From Lumbricus terrestris (Eukaryota > Annelida > Clitellata > Crassiclitellata > Lumbricidae), in contig OX457046.1 in NCBI GenBank assembly GCA_949752735.1, positions 37,205,007 to 37,269,006 on the forward strand: a stretch of 64,000 nt of DNA, given 5' to 3'. The translations under genes were made by a program, and so were the position numbers. This document shows, in pieces, positions 36,201-43,159 of the stretch. Each line of letters starts with the position of its first letter. Within the stretch, counting starts at the first letter, position 1. The notes beneath the pieces are model-generated. The model searched no databases. It was not told the DNA's origin and saw only the letters and a program-made list of their open reading frames with translations.

Positions 36201-38321
36201 TACTCAGAAGCGCTCCCAACTCTAGCATGGCAAAAAGATAGTTTGATTTGAATTTTAAAAATGATTCAGCAAGAGCCTTAAGAAGCAGACACAGCATAGC
36301 TCCTGTGGAGTCCATTTCAGACAAATGGATAAGGGTTGATTCTGCATAGTTCCAATTTGTACAAATTGAAGCAAGAGCAGCACTTCTGTGCAGAATGGAG
36401 GGCGGCAGTCTTGGAGCATATATAAATAAAATTTGAGCAACAAAGTTCTTACTTTCTTGAAGAAAGACGTCCAAGTTTTCGTTGCAGCTTCTCATCAGTT
36501 CGTTTGTAGGCTTATCTTTTTTCACCAGAGCGATGATATACCTTGCCAGGTGCTGCGGATTCGCATCACAGCTGCGTAAAGAAAAACATCATAAAAAATC
36601 TCGGAACGGGGTAAAACATGTTCAAACAGATCAATATTCAAACATATTAATAACATGTCACAGGTTGACTTTGACCTTCCTCTGACTTATGGCTTTCTGC
36701 CAATCACATTTCGACCAACTTCGCCCACTCATGCGTATGACTATGACTTCTCTGGGAAAAAACCAATGGATCATGACAATGACATCGACTTCCCTCGAAG
36801 TAACCAGTGAATCGTGACTTGAACTATGACTTCCCTTGAAGAAACCAACGGATTGTGACTTCCCTGGAAGGTCCATCCGGCTAGGTTCTACAAGTCTCTC
36901 AAGTCTTTTTTCTTTGTTCGTGGTTGGGCTGGGAGCGCCTCTGAGTAGTTTCTTGAAGGGGCGCTATATAAATGCTCTGAATGAATCAATCAATGAATCA
37001 ATCAAATGATCATGACTTCGACTTCCCTGGCAGCAACTAATGGATTAGGACTTTGACTACGACATCCCTGAAAGTGACCGATGATTGACGCTGTATGCAT
37101 CATGACAATGGCACAATAGATGTCCTAACATGATTACGATTACGGTAGACTGACATTGCATGCAACCAATTTAGGTCAAAGTATTCGAGTATAACCAGAT
37201 CATGGAACATAATAAGTCATAGTTATAATTTTGAATATTTTTGCTAATTCATGCTTTAAGTAGTTCTTCTGTACGATATGCGCAAAATCAGTTAAGTAAA
37301 TATAAAATAAAATAAATCAAGCCAGTAATGATTTTTTGCAAATGATAAACACAAATTTCAACAAAAACTAATATTTGCTCCTTGTAATGTTGGGACTAAT
37401 TTATACAAAAATAGAATATTCCAACGTTTTCACCCATCAAATTAATAGCTTCAAAAATCAGAAACTGCTGTAGTAAAACAAGGGCAAACATATATTTTAG
37501 TGTCGTAAATTATTCACTTGTTGCAGCCTTATTATTTTCAATCAATCCAACTTCTAGTTTGGCAAGATACTTTCTCATCGACAGAGCTTCTGATTAGGCA
37601 AGAATCTGTTTTACCAATCTCAATTCAATTTAGGCAGCAATTATTTCTCATCAATAGAACTTCTATCTAATTGAAAATTACTGATCATCAATCCAGCTTC
37701 TATTTCAGTGAATTTTTTAAAAATAAATTCCACTTCTATTTCACTGAAAATCATTTACAGCTGTAGTAAAACAAGGGCAAACATATGTTTTAGCGTCGTA
37801 AATTAGTCACTTGTTGCAGCCTTATTATTTTCAATCAATCCAACTTCTAGTTTGGCAAGATACTTTCTTCGACTTGGCAAGAATTATTTTCCCCCAATCC
37901 GACATGTATTCGCCAAACGCTGAAACCCATGCAATGCCGATTAATTTACGCTAAAATATACGTTTATCAAAACAAGCATTCGGAATCTGCTGACGTCGCA
38001 GGTAAGCCCCATCACACCAGTTTTAAAGCACAGATTAATTTAAAATTAAATTCCCTTTGCTGCAACTTTCATTCGAAACATCACCATTTAACTATGCAGT
38101 CGAAAACGAACCCGTTTTCATATAACTGTTCGATCCTATATTGTAATAAAACGCGCATTCAACAACAATCTGCTTACTTATAGACACCTCGGCATGAGCG
38201 CGTGCTTGCAGAAAAATATGGCACACTAACATCGCTCCAAATAACTTCAAATTGTTACTTACATCGGACTGACGGCTTGAATCAACCATCCCCTAAATGA
38301 ATCGACCTTCTCGATATGCAT
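13690..38321 (-). CDS. RBM26: RBM26/RBM27-family RNA-binding protein, complete 23-exon gene
   Basis: Twenty-three exons join to 3720 bp (1239 aa plus stop) with every junction in phase. Domains in order: an N-terminal PWI-like fold (about 1-80; IALVKKDK, LDVFLQE, FVSKMFEAI); a Ser/Arg/charged linker and RS-like stretch (about 80-400); a CCCH zinc finger CQDYDEKGFCVRGDLCPFDH (about 398-417); a Pro/Met-rich segment (438-525); RRM1 (about 665-745; LEMRKIP, NNRFIKIFWH); a coiled coil (about 850-915); an Arg-Gly patch (GRGFIRGRGRG); RRM2 (about 1050-1130; RRPKQLLVTGF, KAKKLAMVW); and an acidic tail ending RSWRR. This order and many short motifs match vertebrate RBM26/RBM27 and Drosophila swm, nuclear proteins linked to polyadenylated-RNA decay and export. 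One gene may stand for the pre-duplication ancestor of both vertebrate genes. The symbol is by similarity from memory, without a search. Poly(A) site and TSS were not resolved. Confidence 0.93.
13962..14274. mobile_element. hAT-type MITE, family B copy 2, in last intron of RBM26-like gene
   Basis: Starts CAAGGGCGGATACAG and ends GGATCCGCCCCTG, flanked on both sides by TCAGATG. Confidence 0.82.
14500..14722 (-). mobile_element. tRNA-derived SINE
   Basis: Near full-length reverse copy in intron 22 of the RBM26-like gene, with the same tail, body and tRNA head as the 2243 copy. Confidence 0.82.
14891..15196 (-). CDS. RBM26: RBM26-like exon 22 (RRM2 end and linker)
   Basis: The acceptor is gttttgcag and the donor is GAGGAG followed by gttagt. 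It encodes VAAEGCTFKAKKLAMVWQK, closing RRM2, then about 80 polar residues. Confidence 0.9.
15230..15490. repeat. (AAT)n-rich stretch
   Basis: Interrupted ATA/AAT triplet runs in intron 21. Confidence 0.6.
16052..16138 (-). CDS. RBM26: RBM26-like exon 21 (RRM2 middle)
   Basis: The acceptor is attttttttag and the donor is GAAAAG followed by gtcagc. It encodes SFGALDSHSFDTTVPSLLVS and FKSRIVAEK. Confidence 0.9.
16388..16622. mobile_element. Degraded hAT-like MITE
   Basis: Begins CAGTGGCGCAGCCAGG and ends near CCCTTGGCTATGCC, a roughly complementary end; no target duplication found. Confidence 0.4.
16840..17046 (-). CDS. RBM26: RBM26-like exon 20 (RGG patch, RRM2 start)
   Basis: The acceptor is tatgttgtag and the donor is ATCATG followed by gtcagt. 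It encodes ATSLGIFNSAGQGRGFIRGR, then RRPKQLLVTGFQVEEKDEL. A nearer acceptor at 17021 would break phase with exon 19. Confidence 0.9.
17653..17757 (-). CDS. RBM26: RBM26-like exon 19
   Basis: The acceptor is tccatttcag and the donor is GAGGAG followed by gtaacg. It encodes AQKAILDTELELMTCQKEGH and DELRKRVMVLKEE, the conserved helix ahead of the Arg-Gly patch. Confidence 0.92.
18126..18192 (-). mobile_element. LINE 3'-tail fragment
   Basis: On the minus strand it reads actgtaaccggttgcgttct...ttgaataaag, then an ATT run. Related tails lie at 38985-39030 and 63345-63400. Confidence 0.45.
18676..19013. repeat. Tandem duplication over the end of RBM26-like exon 18
   Basis: 18741-18845 and 18910-19013 match closely (gtgcagacaatcacaa, cgaagacaaaac, tttcatacatgctgctt). 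Both copies follow ctacgcYactg, the look of a hAT end, so a MITE end seems to have been duplicated with the exon boundary. Confidence 0.7.
18987..19223 (-). CDS. RBM26: RBM26-like exon 18
   Basis: The acceptor is tttcatag. It encodes TIKKLAAKIEDVKSTVSGVP and a Pro/Ser/Arg linker. The 3' end is uncertain: GCAT followed by gtatga (18987) keeps phase and is adopted; other phase-0 candidates occur earlier, such as GGA followed by gtatca. The chosen end lies inside a local tandem duplication. Confidence 0.7.
20013..20081 (-). CDS. RBM26: RBM26-like exon 17 (coiled coil)
   Basis: The acceptor is cttccatccag and the donor is ATACAG followed by gtaagt. It encodes TLFEKLEKDKATLGAEDRAS and IIQ, matching the family segment KLEKNK...DKAEI. 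Confidence 0.92.
20183..20577. mobile_element. hAT-type MITE, family A copy 1, in RBM26-like intron 16
   Basis: Starts CGGGGATGCCACTC and ends GAATGGCATCCCTG, flanked by a perfect 8-bp duplication CACAAACC. The body matches the 38452 element (gaaatttctgacgacctttt, aaccgccgtgagaaaaaaag). Confidence 0.9.
20807..20884 (-). CDS. RBM26: RBM26-like exon 16 (coiled coil)
   Basis: The acceptor is gtgttttacag and the donor is CAGAAG followed by gtaaga. It encodes 26 residues (TALTKKIEEVTQQSQMLLTK and more) that align with the family coiled coil. Confidence 0.9.
21424..21566 (-). CDS. RBM26: RBM26-like exon 15
   Basis: The acceptor is tagaatgtag and the donor is GTAAAG followed by gtaagc. It encodes VQGSVVDESKPPSKAASDAT and ends RIQRKPSKDFPVK. 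A polar linker; phase agrees with both neighbours. Confidence 0.78.
21770..22060. repeat. T-rich TTTTTTGGGCAT/GCCATC repeats
   Basis: Irregular repeats of cattgccatctttttt and similar words in intron 14, the source of Lys-rich spurious frames. Confidence 0.55.
22366..22495 (-). CDS. RBM26: RBM26-like exon 14
   Basis: The acceptor is ttttccag and the donor is TGTACAG followed by gttgcc. It encodes VGSQPTTDPQQRPKRHVFPE and further polar sequence. A rival donor (TTG followed by gtttgt) lies 10 bases earlier, but only the later one keeps phase with exon 15. Confidence 0.75.
23260..23442 (-). CDS. RBM26: RBM26-like exon 13 (RRM1, second half, polyQ)
   Basis: The acceptor is gcgttgtag and the donor is ACGAAT followed by gtacgt. 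It encodes DAQAALVSFASSAQASAAY (RNP1 strand) and NNRFIKIFWHN, then a short glutamine run from a CAG repeat. Confidence 0.93.
23719..23785. repeat. AT-rich near-palindromic TATATA region
   Basis: TA/TATAATATA runs in intron 12. Confidence 0.6.
24099..24223 (-). CDS. RBM26: RBM26-like exon 12 (RRM1, first half)
   Basis: The acceptor is gttcttgaag and the donor is CTTCAG followed by gtaagc. It encodes NKTLEMRKIPRDQNTI, holding RNP2, and ends FSKFGTIINLQ. Confidence 0.9.
24248..24289. repeat. (TA)n microsatellite in intron 11
   Basis: A pure TA run about 25 bp beyond the acceptor of exon 12. Confidence 0.85.
24943..25098 (-). CDS. RBM26: RBM26-like exon 11
   Basis: The acceptor is gtgcttcaag and the donor is CATCCAG followed by gtagaa. 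It encodes EKTLVNVVANVNTSLKRKSS, then PPPAKKTALDHP, a basic linker before RRM1 of the KRK/KK kind expected of a nuclear localisation signal. Confidence 0.87.
25650..25889 (-). CDS. RBM26: RBM26-like exon 10
   Basis: The acceptor is attttaaacag and the donor is CCACAG followed by gtgaga. It encodes DTYLPEPYKPKTLRGYRT and then polar linker sequence. Confidence 0.87.
26040..26242 (-). mobile_element. tRNA-derived SINE, diverged
   Basis: The tail, gaggtgctcccgactacag, the body and the tRNA-like head are all present in reverse; in intron 9. Confidence 0.75.
26495..26581 (-). CDS. RBM26: RBM26-like exon 9 (Pro-rich)
   Basis: The acceptor is tggcattcag and the donor is CCACCAG followed by gtaacc. 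It encodes MPPPPPAYYQPSMPLQGG and RPIDIYIPPP. Both phases match the flanking exons. Confidence 0.87.
26732..26912 (-). mobile_element. tRNA-derived SINE, partial
   Basis: The tail and body match the other copies (tagcgccccttcaagc, gaggcgctcccgactaca); the tRNA-like head is incomplete. In intron 8. Confidence 0.7.
27065..27241 (-). CDS. RBM26: RBM26-like exon 8 (Pro/Met-rich)
   Basis: The acceptor is ttctgcgcag and the donor is GTCATG followed by gtatgc. It encodes SLENGRLVQGQVQRRPILP, then RPPPPFLLRPMPPPMPPHY. Confidence 0.87.
27293..27501. repeat. 21-bp minisatellite, left part
   Basis: Units of the form tgcccacactttgaacacaa. It is cut from 29216-29455 by the inserted element 27502-29215. 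Confidence 0.85.
27502..29215. mobile_element. TIR DNA element inserted in the minisatellite
   Basis: Left end GTGACCCAAGGAATCGAAAT and an inverted right end finishing GATCCCTTGGGTCAC, about 40 bp of imperfect inverted repeat, flanked by ATAT. About 0.63 kb once the hAT element inside is removed. Superfamily not assigned. Confidence 0.7.
27781..28860. mobile_element. hAT-type non-autonomous element, nested
   Basis: Starts TAGGGAATGTAATCCCGGG and ends CCCGGGATTACATTCCCTA, flanked by the perfect 8-bp duplication GCGCTAGC. About 1.08 kb; no transposase frame recognised. Confidence 0.85.
29216..29455. repeat. 21-bp minisatellite, right part
   Basis: Same unit and orientation as 27293-27501; ends 8 bp before the donor side of exon 7. 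Confidence 0.85.
29463..29564 (-). CDS. RBM26: RBM26-like exon 7 (second half of CCCH finger)
   Basis: The acceptor is gttttcag and the donor is TTTCAAG followed by gtacag. It encodes EKGFCVRGDLCPFDHGSDPY, completing the C-x8-C-x5-C-x3-H spacing of a CCCH finger. Confidence 0.93.
30022..30162 (-). CDS. RBM26: RBM26-like exon 6 (first half of CCCH finger)
   Basis: The acceptor is tttgcatag and the donor is TACGATG followed by gtatgt. It ends DLDRSRPRCQDYD, supplying the first zinc-ligand cysteine. Confidence 0.9.
30545..30762 (+). mobile_element. tRNA-derived SINE, old copy
   Basis: A diverged head (tttaaatcgacctcaagtcg), body (caattgctcatgcgcttcgg) and tail (cttgaaggggtgctgta). Confidence 0.65.
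30905..31440. repeat. 49-bp minisatellite, about 11 units, abutting the exon 5 donor
   Basis: The word acctattca recurs at about 30923, 30972, 31021, 31070, 31119, 31168, 31217, 31266, 31314, 31363 and 31412. Confidence 0.92.
31442..31734 (-). CDS. RBM26: RBM26-like exon 5 (RS-like region)
   Basis: The acceptor is cgtaaaccag and the donor is GAAAA followed by gtaagt. It encodes about 98 Ser/Arg-rich residues (KRSRSAARSNSRSPSARS). Phase 2 in and 1 out match both neighbours. A 49-bp minisatellite begins three bases into the intron. Confidence 0.75.
32060..33444. mobile_element. 1.4-kb TIR DNA element in RBM26-like intron 4
   Basis: Starts GGGTCATTCCATGTCAAATC and ends GATTTGACGTGGAATGACCC, about 24 bp of near-perfect inverted repeat, flanked by ATAC. 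The interior has two diverged tandem copies (about 32146-32470 and 32547-32850). No transposase frame. Superfamily not assigned. Confidence 0.82.
33605..33690 (-). mobile_element. SINE tail fragment with ATTC run
   Basis: attcattcattctgagaatt followed by tatagcgcctcttcaag and actcagaggcgctc. The simple repeat sits at the SINE 3' end. Confidence 0.65.
34232..34311 (-). CDS. RBM26: RBM26-like exon 4
   Basis: The acceptor is gatgttttag and the donor is CGGAGAG followed by gtataa. It encodes SSAGGVANQAAAKRTSPVPL and then RSPEPE. The exon is short and low-complexity; phases 0 in and 2 out agree with exons 3 and 5. Confidence 0.72.
34530..34580 (-). mobile_element. SINE tail fragment
   Basis: cattcattagatgcatttat followed by gtagcgtctcttcaagg. 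Confidence 0.5.
35128..35645 (-). CDS. RBM26: RBM26-like exon 3
   Basis: The acceptor is tcattttcag and the donor is GACAGG followed by gtgaga. It finishes the PWI-like fold (TNAFVSKMFEAIASKVYESC), then about 150 residues of Ser/Lys/Arg/Glu-rich disordered sequence ending EEEEKRHRSLDR. Confidence 0.9.
35748..35830 (-). mobile_element. SINE tail fragment with ATTC run
   Basis: CATT/GTTC units followed by tctgagaatttatatggcgc. Confidence 0.5.
36154..36225 (-). mobile_element. SINE tail fragment
   Basis: attcattcatttattcaag, then gtagcacctcttcaaggag and actcagaagcgctccca. Confidence 0.6.
36453..36571 (-). CDS. RBM26: RBM26-like exon 2 (PWI-like core)
   Basis: The acceptor is ctttacgcag and the donor is AAGAAA followed by gtaaga. 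It encodes CDANPQHLARYIIALVKKDK and ends LDVFLQE, the most recognisable part of the N-terminal domain. Confidence 0.92.
36700..37090. repeat. Degenerate minisatellite interrupted by a SINE tail
   Basis: Units like gacttccctggaag...accaatggatcatga at 36740-36870 and 37005-37090. Between them is a SINE tail (about 36926-36995: gagcgcctctgagtag, ggggcgctatataaatgc, then AATC/GAAT units). Confidence 0.6.
37462..37872. repeat. Direct duplication in RBM26-like intron 1
   Basis: 37466-37575 and 37759-37868 are nearly identical (gtagtaaaacaagggcaaac, caatccaacttctagtttgg), a spacing of about 293 bp. Confidence 0.75.
38263..38321 (-). CDS. RBM26: RBM26-like exon 1 (start codon)
   Basis: The ATG is at 38321-38319. 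The exon encodes MHIEKVDSFRGWLIQAVSP and ends CCGAT followed by gtaagt. Continuation into CDANPQHL in exon 2 matches the family N-terminus, which fixes the start. Confidence 0.85.
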
Positions 38322-38451
38322 TCTAAGTAAATTCGTTGCTTTAGATAATATCCCGGTATCGATTAAACAGAAAAATCGTCTACTAAGCTGGATGTTCTCA
38401 AGATGGCTAGAAGAGAACTTTGTTTATTAACGGAAACTGAATGGATGCGTG

Positions 38452-38888
38452 CAGGGATGCCACTCTGGATTTTGAAAAAGGTCAGATCCGGTCGGAAAAA
38501 GGCTAGAAAAGGCTAGATACACGATTTTCCTATAAAATACATGCATACATTCCAATTTTCCGGCTTGAAATTTCTGACGACCTTTTTTTAGTCGTCCGAT
38601 GACTAAAATTTGCTCTGTTTTCCTTCCCGAAAAATTTCTGATTAGTGATTACCTTCTTTTTAGTCCTTCGCTCCAAAATTTGCAATTTTTGGTCCAAATT
38701 CAGAAAATTTTAGATTTTTTTCACGTCTTTTGTGCATTTTCAGTTTTAAAAACTAAATTTGTATGTAAAAAGTCGAAAAAACCGCCGTGAGAAAAAAAGG
38801 CTAGATCCTGACAAAAAAACCTAGAAACCTATAGACAAGACCAAAAATACCTAGATCTAGGTGGAAAAAGCTAGGAGTGGCATCCCTG
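38452..38888. mobile_element. hAT-type MITE, family A copy 2
   Basis: Starts CAGGGATGCCACTC and ends GAGTGGCATCCCTG with a perfect 8-bp duplication GATGCGTG. Lies 130 bp upstream of the RBM26-like start codon. Confidence 0.92.
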
Positions 38889-38984
38889 GATGCGTGTGCT
38901 TGAATTTATATAGCACCAATTTATTGGCTTTCGAATGTATGGTAAGTAAGATGTCAGGAACTGCACACGTGCACGTAAATTTTG

Positions 38985-39030
38985 TAAATAAATTTTCGTT
39001 TATTCAACAATACGGTTGACAGAACGCAGA
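38985..39030 (-). mobile_element. LINE 3'-tail fragment
   Basis: tttattcaacaatacggttg matches the 18126 tail. Confidence 0.4.
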
Positions 39031-39504
39031 ATTGCTCTTGGATTTTCTTAGCCTGCGCTTCGGAGGCAAAATGCAGTTGGAAAACAATTGTGCAGCTGAA
39101 AGCTGATATTTTCGCCGTTAAATAATCGATTTTGGTTAATTTTTATAATAGGCCCAGGCCAAAATATGTCATGGAAATAAAGCTGCAAACTCTACCATGG
39201 CCTTAGAACAAAATTCTAGTGCATCCGTATGGTGTCAAAATGAGCAACATCAATTGCTCATAAAAAATGCAAAGAGACCGCGGGATGATTAGCTACTATT
39301 AACTCTTTGAAGCCGGAGTTCCCATAACTCTATGGATAACGGGCCGGAAAACCGGCCCGTCGGGTTCAAAGGATTAACCCACCATGGTCGGCCATTCTAG
39401 GGACGATCTGATCAGTGACTGACATGGGTCAATCAATCAATCGCCTACACACCGAAACTCTACCAGGTTCCTTACATGCTAAACTTTAAACTGCCCTTTT
39501 TAGA

Positions 39505-39596
39505 CGCGCTGGAGTCGGGAGCGCCTCTGAGTGATCTTTTCTTGAAAGGGCGATGAATGAATGAATGAATGAAAATGAATGAATGAATGAATGAAT
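39505..39596 (+). mobile_element. SINE tail fragment with (GAAT)n
   Basis: cgggagcgcctctgagtgat and cttgaaagggcgatgaatga, then a GAAT run. Confidence 0.65.
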
Positions 39597-39842
39597 CGGA
39601 AAAGGTTCTAATCAAAGGCGAACCAAAGTTTACAAATCGTGTTTTCAGTCTGACGATGAATAATTATTGCGCTCATATAGTAAGCGTAGTCCACGTTGCA
39701 ATTAAAATTCTTGCATTGCAATATGATGGAAATCGCTATTTAGATAGGTCTATAAGACAGTAGCCTAGAATAGCGACATTAAAGTCGTCTCGTAATTGCT
39801 AAACCCGATGCGATTGCCTCTTTTGCATTATGAGTCGCTAAT

Positions 39843-40172
39843 TGACGTCACAATCGTCGAATATGACGTCATCGCAAATGATGTAATTGTCGTTTGTTCA
39901 TTCGATTCATTTCAGACGATGACTGCGCAGAAGTAGACGCAGAAGACGACGAAATATATGTCGACGAAGATGACAAAAACGACGAAAGACGATGAAGATG
40001 AGGGAGAAGATATGACGAAGAACAGTTGCTGAACTAAGCGGCAGACGATCAACGTAATGAAAAAGAAATCATTCGAATCGTACGACAGAAACATCATCGC
40101 CTTCAGTTCAAAGACCTAAAATAATCGACAAGTAAGTTTCGAAACGCGTTACTATAGCAACAAGATGGCCGA
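39843..40172 (+). promoter_or_regulatory. Candidate promoter: two CREs, RFX X-box, YY1-like site
   Basis: Perfect CRE palindromes TGACGTCA lie at 39843-39850 and 39864-39871. GTTACTATAGCAAC (40148-40161) fits an RFX X-box, and CAAGATGGCC follows at once, a YY1-like initiator context that includes an ATG. The dense cluster looks like a TATA-less promoter, but no transcript can be seen and the ATG opens only a 13-codon frame unless spliced. Confidence 0.35.
39916..39995 (+). other. Candidate acidic terminal exon (unassigned)
   Basis: After a good acceptor (gattcatttcag) an open frame reads DDCAEVDAEDDEIYVDEDDK and then NDERR before TGA. There is no partner exon and no recognised family; it may be chance GA-rich DNA. 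Confidence 0.2.
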
Positions 40173-40544
40173 CGGTCAGGCTGTAGATCGAGAGACGAGT
40201 TGAGGACAAACGGAAACATGATAACATAGGCTAGAATATGGACGACAGCCAAATGTAGGCATAGGCCTATTATAATAGTCAGCCGGACTCTTTTTCATTG
40301 TCTATACGCGTCTCTTCTGTTCCAAGCCTAAAAAGCGCATCTAGCAACATGATTCTATTTCATGGAGGTTTAAATTTACATTGTAAATATTTCGAAACAT
40401 TATATAGGCCTATAGGCCATACGTACGTAATTTCTATGTACAGAAGAATGAAGCACATCACGACGTAGGCCCATTTTACCATTAAAAGATTTAAGAGATT
40501 CCGCAGAATTATAGAGGGTTGCTTTGTGACAATTCAGGCCTTGC

Positions 40545-40690
40545 GTATTTTTAATTTTATTTAATTTAGAAACCATTTTTAATTTTATTTAATTTAGAAA
40601 CCATTTTTAATTTTATTTAATTTAGAAACCATTTTTAATTTTATTTAATTTAGAAACCATTTTTAATGTTATTTAATTTAGAAACCATTC
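40545..40690. repeat. 28-bp minisatellite, five units
   Basis: accatttttaattttattta repeated; the CC of ACCA falls at 40573, 40601, 40629, 40657 and 40685. Confidence 0.9.
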
Positions 40691-40976
40691 TGAAGCAAGA
40701 CGAAAAATCCTCGAAGACGAATGACTCTCGTTTCTGAAGTTGTTTGAAGCGGAAGAACGAAGACGCAAATGTAAGCGATTCAAAATTTACGCTTGATTTG
40801 TGGGTTGATTGATGTTTAAACAAATGCGACGTCAAGAGTCTTACAACTTCTTTTAGATTGGGTTGGATCAATTAGTTAGGCCTAGCAAGCAAGGCACGCC
40901 AGCAGGATAATGAAAAGTAGGCTTAATTCTTTTAACCTTAATTGCAACATCAGGAGCCATCATATACAATTATACA

Positions 40977-41107
40977 GTATCTTTGAAAAGTATTTCTTAA
41001 CACTAAACCTAATCCTAACCGACACTCACGACGCCTAACATGACCCTAACCAACTCCAACGACGCATAAATAATCTGACCCTAGCCGACACTTAATTGTA
41101 TCCCCGA
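40977..41107. mobile_element. Small TIR element related to 11670
   Basis: Begins CAGTATC and ends ATCCCCGATACTG; the interior contains actcacgacgcctaacatga. The flanks CAATTATA and CAACTAAA match at 6 of 8. Confidence 0.4.
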
Positions 41108-41332
41108 TACTGCAACTAAATGTTACTAGCCTATACATATATATAATATATGGCGTATATACATGTGTGTATATATATATAATATAATTTATATAGGCCT
41201 AGGCCTATCTATCATGACATGTATTTAATAATCTTCGTGGATTTCTCTGTTGCTTCAGGAACCGCTACATTGCTGTCTGGTATTAATGACATGAGGGGGA
41301 TGCGATGAGTGACGGTTGTGTGGCTCTGTGTT

Positions 41333-41339
41333 GTTGTAG

Positions 41340-41397
<58 letters not shown>
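41333..41397. repeat. (GTT)n microsatellite
   Basis: About 20 uninterrupted triplets. Confidence 0.9.
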
Positions 41398-41429
41398 GTT
41401 TGTAGTTTATTTGTATTAGTACCTGCCGG

Positions 41430-41515
41430 GCCTCTGGCGTGGCTTAAAACCCCGTAAGCTCCTCGCAAAGGCAGGAGGGCCTCTGGCGCGGATTAGGCTA
41501 ATATCCCGCAAGCCC
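41430..41515. repeat. Two-unit repeat (gggcctctggcg)
   Basis: Two units of gggcctctggcgYgg...cccgYaag; the second carries an extra GGCTA after TTA. Confidence 0.65.
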
Positions 41516-41562
41516 ACTATTATTAATTTTAAATTTATTATTTTATTTATGTATTGTGCGTT

Positions 41563-41841
41563 GTTGAGCCGAGGGATGAGAAGGAGGGGGTGAAGGGATG
41601 GATTGATAAGAAGGAAGTGGTGGACGATGGAGGAGCCAGATCGCAGTGGATCATCAAAAAAAACACACAGCCTCAAGAGAAAGAAATGTCAACCTCAACT
41701 CGATCAATCGACAACGAGGCGGAAAAACTTTTCGTTACGAGACTTAAACAGCCTAAGACTTTGTTGCAAATAGAACCAATTAACAGTGTGGGAGTGCATG
41801 GGAACATATTCCTCACTCTTGATCGGTGGACTTTATAATAA
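41563..41841 (+). other. Candidate terminal coding exon with poly(A) signal (unassigned)
   Basis: An open frame of about 92 codons of mixed, coding-like composition (VVEPRDEKEGVKGWIDKKEV and later KLFVTRLKQPKTLLQIEP) ends at TAA, directly overlapping AATAAA. The acceptor (gcgttgttgag) is weak. It could pair with the promoter candidate 1.4 kb upstream. Family not recognised. Confidence 0.3.
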
Positions 41842-41949
41842 ATGAACAGTTGTTTTAGCAATTAATTGTCTTTTCTGTGTCGTCGCTATCGTATCTTTAT
41901 CGCTAATCTACACTTTAGTTGTCGCCAGTGCCTAAAGTGTGGAAAAATA

Positions 41950-42838
41950 AGTGCCTGGACGCCCCTTACCTCTCCAGAAGAAGTGCCTGGACGCCCCTTA
42001 CCTCTCCAGAAGAAGTGCCTGGACGCCCCTTACCTCTCCAGAAGAAGTGCCTGGACGCCCCTTACCTCTCCAGAAGAAGTGCCTGGACGCCCCTTACCTC
42101 TCCAGAAGAAGTGCCTGGACGCCCCTTACCTCTCCAGAAGAAGTGCCTGGACGCCCCTTACCTCTCCAGAAGAAGTGCCTGGACGCCCCTTACCTCTCCA
42201 GAAGAAGTGCCTGGACGCCCCTTACCTCTCCAGAAGAAGTGCCTGGACGCCCCTTACCTCTCCAGAAGAAGTGCCTGGACGCCCCTTACCTCTCCAGAAG
42301 AAGTGCCTGGACGCCCCTTACCTCTCCAGAAGAAGTGCCTGGACGCCCCTTACCTCTCCAGAAGAAGTGCCTGGACGCCCCTTACCTCTCCAGAAGAAGT
42401 GCCTGGACGCCCCTTACCTCTCCAGAAGAAGTGCCTGGACGCCCCTTACCTCTCCAGAAGAAGTGCCTGGACGCCCCTTACCTCTCCAGAAGAAGTGCCT
42501 GGACGCCCCTTACCTCTCCAGAAGAAGTGCCTGGACGCCCCTTACCTCTCCAGAAGAAGTGCCTGGACGCCCCTTACCTCTCCAGAAGAAGTGCCTGGAC
42601 GCCCCTTACCTCTCCAGAAGAAGTGCCTGGACGCCCCTTACCTCTCCAGAAGAAGTGCCTGGACGCCCCTTACCTCTCCAGAAGAAGTGCCTGGACGCCC
42701 CTTACATCTCCAGAAGAAGTGCCTGGACGCCCCTTACCTCTCCAGAAGAAGTGCCTGGACGCCCCTTACATCTCCAGAAGAAGTGCCTGGACGCCCCTTA
42801 CATCTCCAGAAGAAGTGCCTGGACGCCCCTTACCTTTC
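41950..42838. repeat. 32-bp satellite, about 28 copies
   Basis: Near-perfect units of gtgcctggacgccccttacc plus tctccagaagaa, with only a C-to-A change in the last few copies and TT for CT in the final one. Flanked by related inverted words (cctaaagtgtgg on the left, gtccaggcacactttaagcc on the right). Confidence 0.95.
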
Positions 42839-43159
42839 CAGTCTGTGCTCGCCAATAATAAGTGGCTGGACGGCGTTCAGATTTTAAAACAAGTGCATGG
42901 ACGCCGTCCATGACCGTCCAGGCACACTTTAAGCCATGGTTGTCGCCCTGCCATCATGTAACTATAGCCTGTGCTAAAGTATTGGTGAGCAGTGTATATA
43001 AAAATTATAAAAAGAACCGAAGTTTTAATAAACAGTTTGCCGAATCTCTGGGCCTACTACTAATCTTGCTCTTTTGGCTTCAATTCCATATCCTACGAGA
43101 AGTTACTTCAGTGACTAAAACCGAAAAGAAAAAGAGCTCAAATATAAACACTATATCGG

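Noticed and set aside
41866..42913. 320-330 codon repeat proteins
   Set aside because: Three overlapping frames of a 32-bp satellite, with no promoter, no splice context and no unique sequence.
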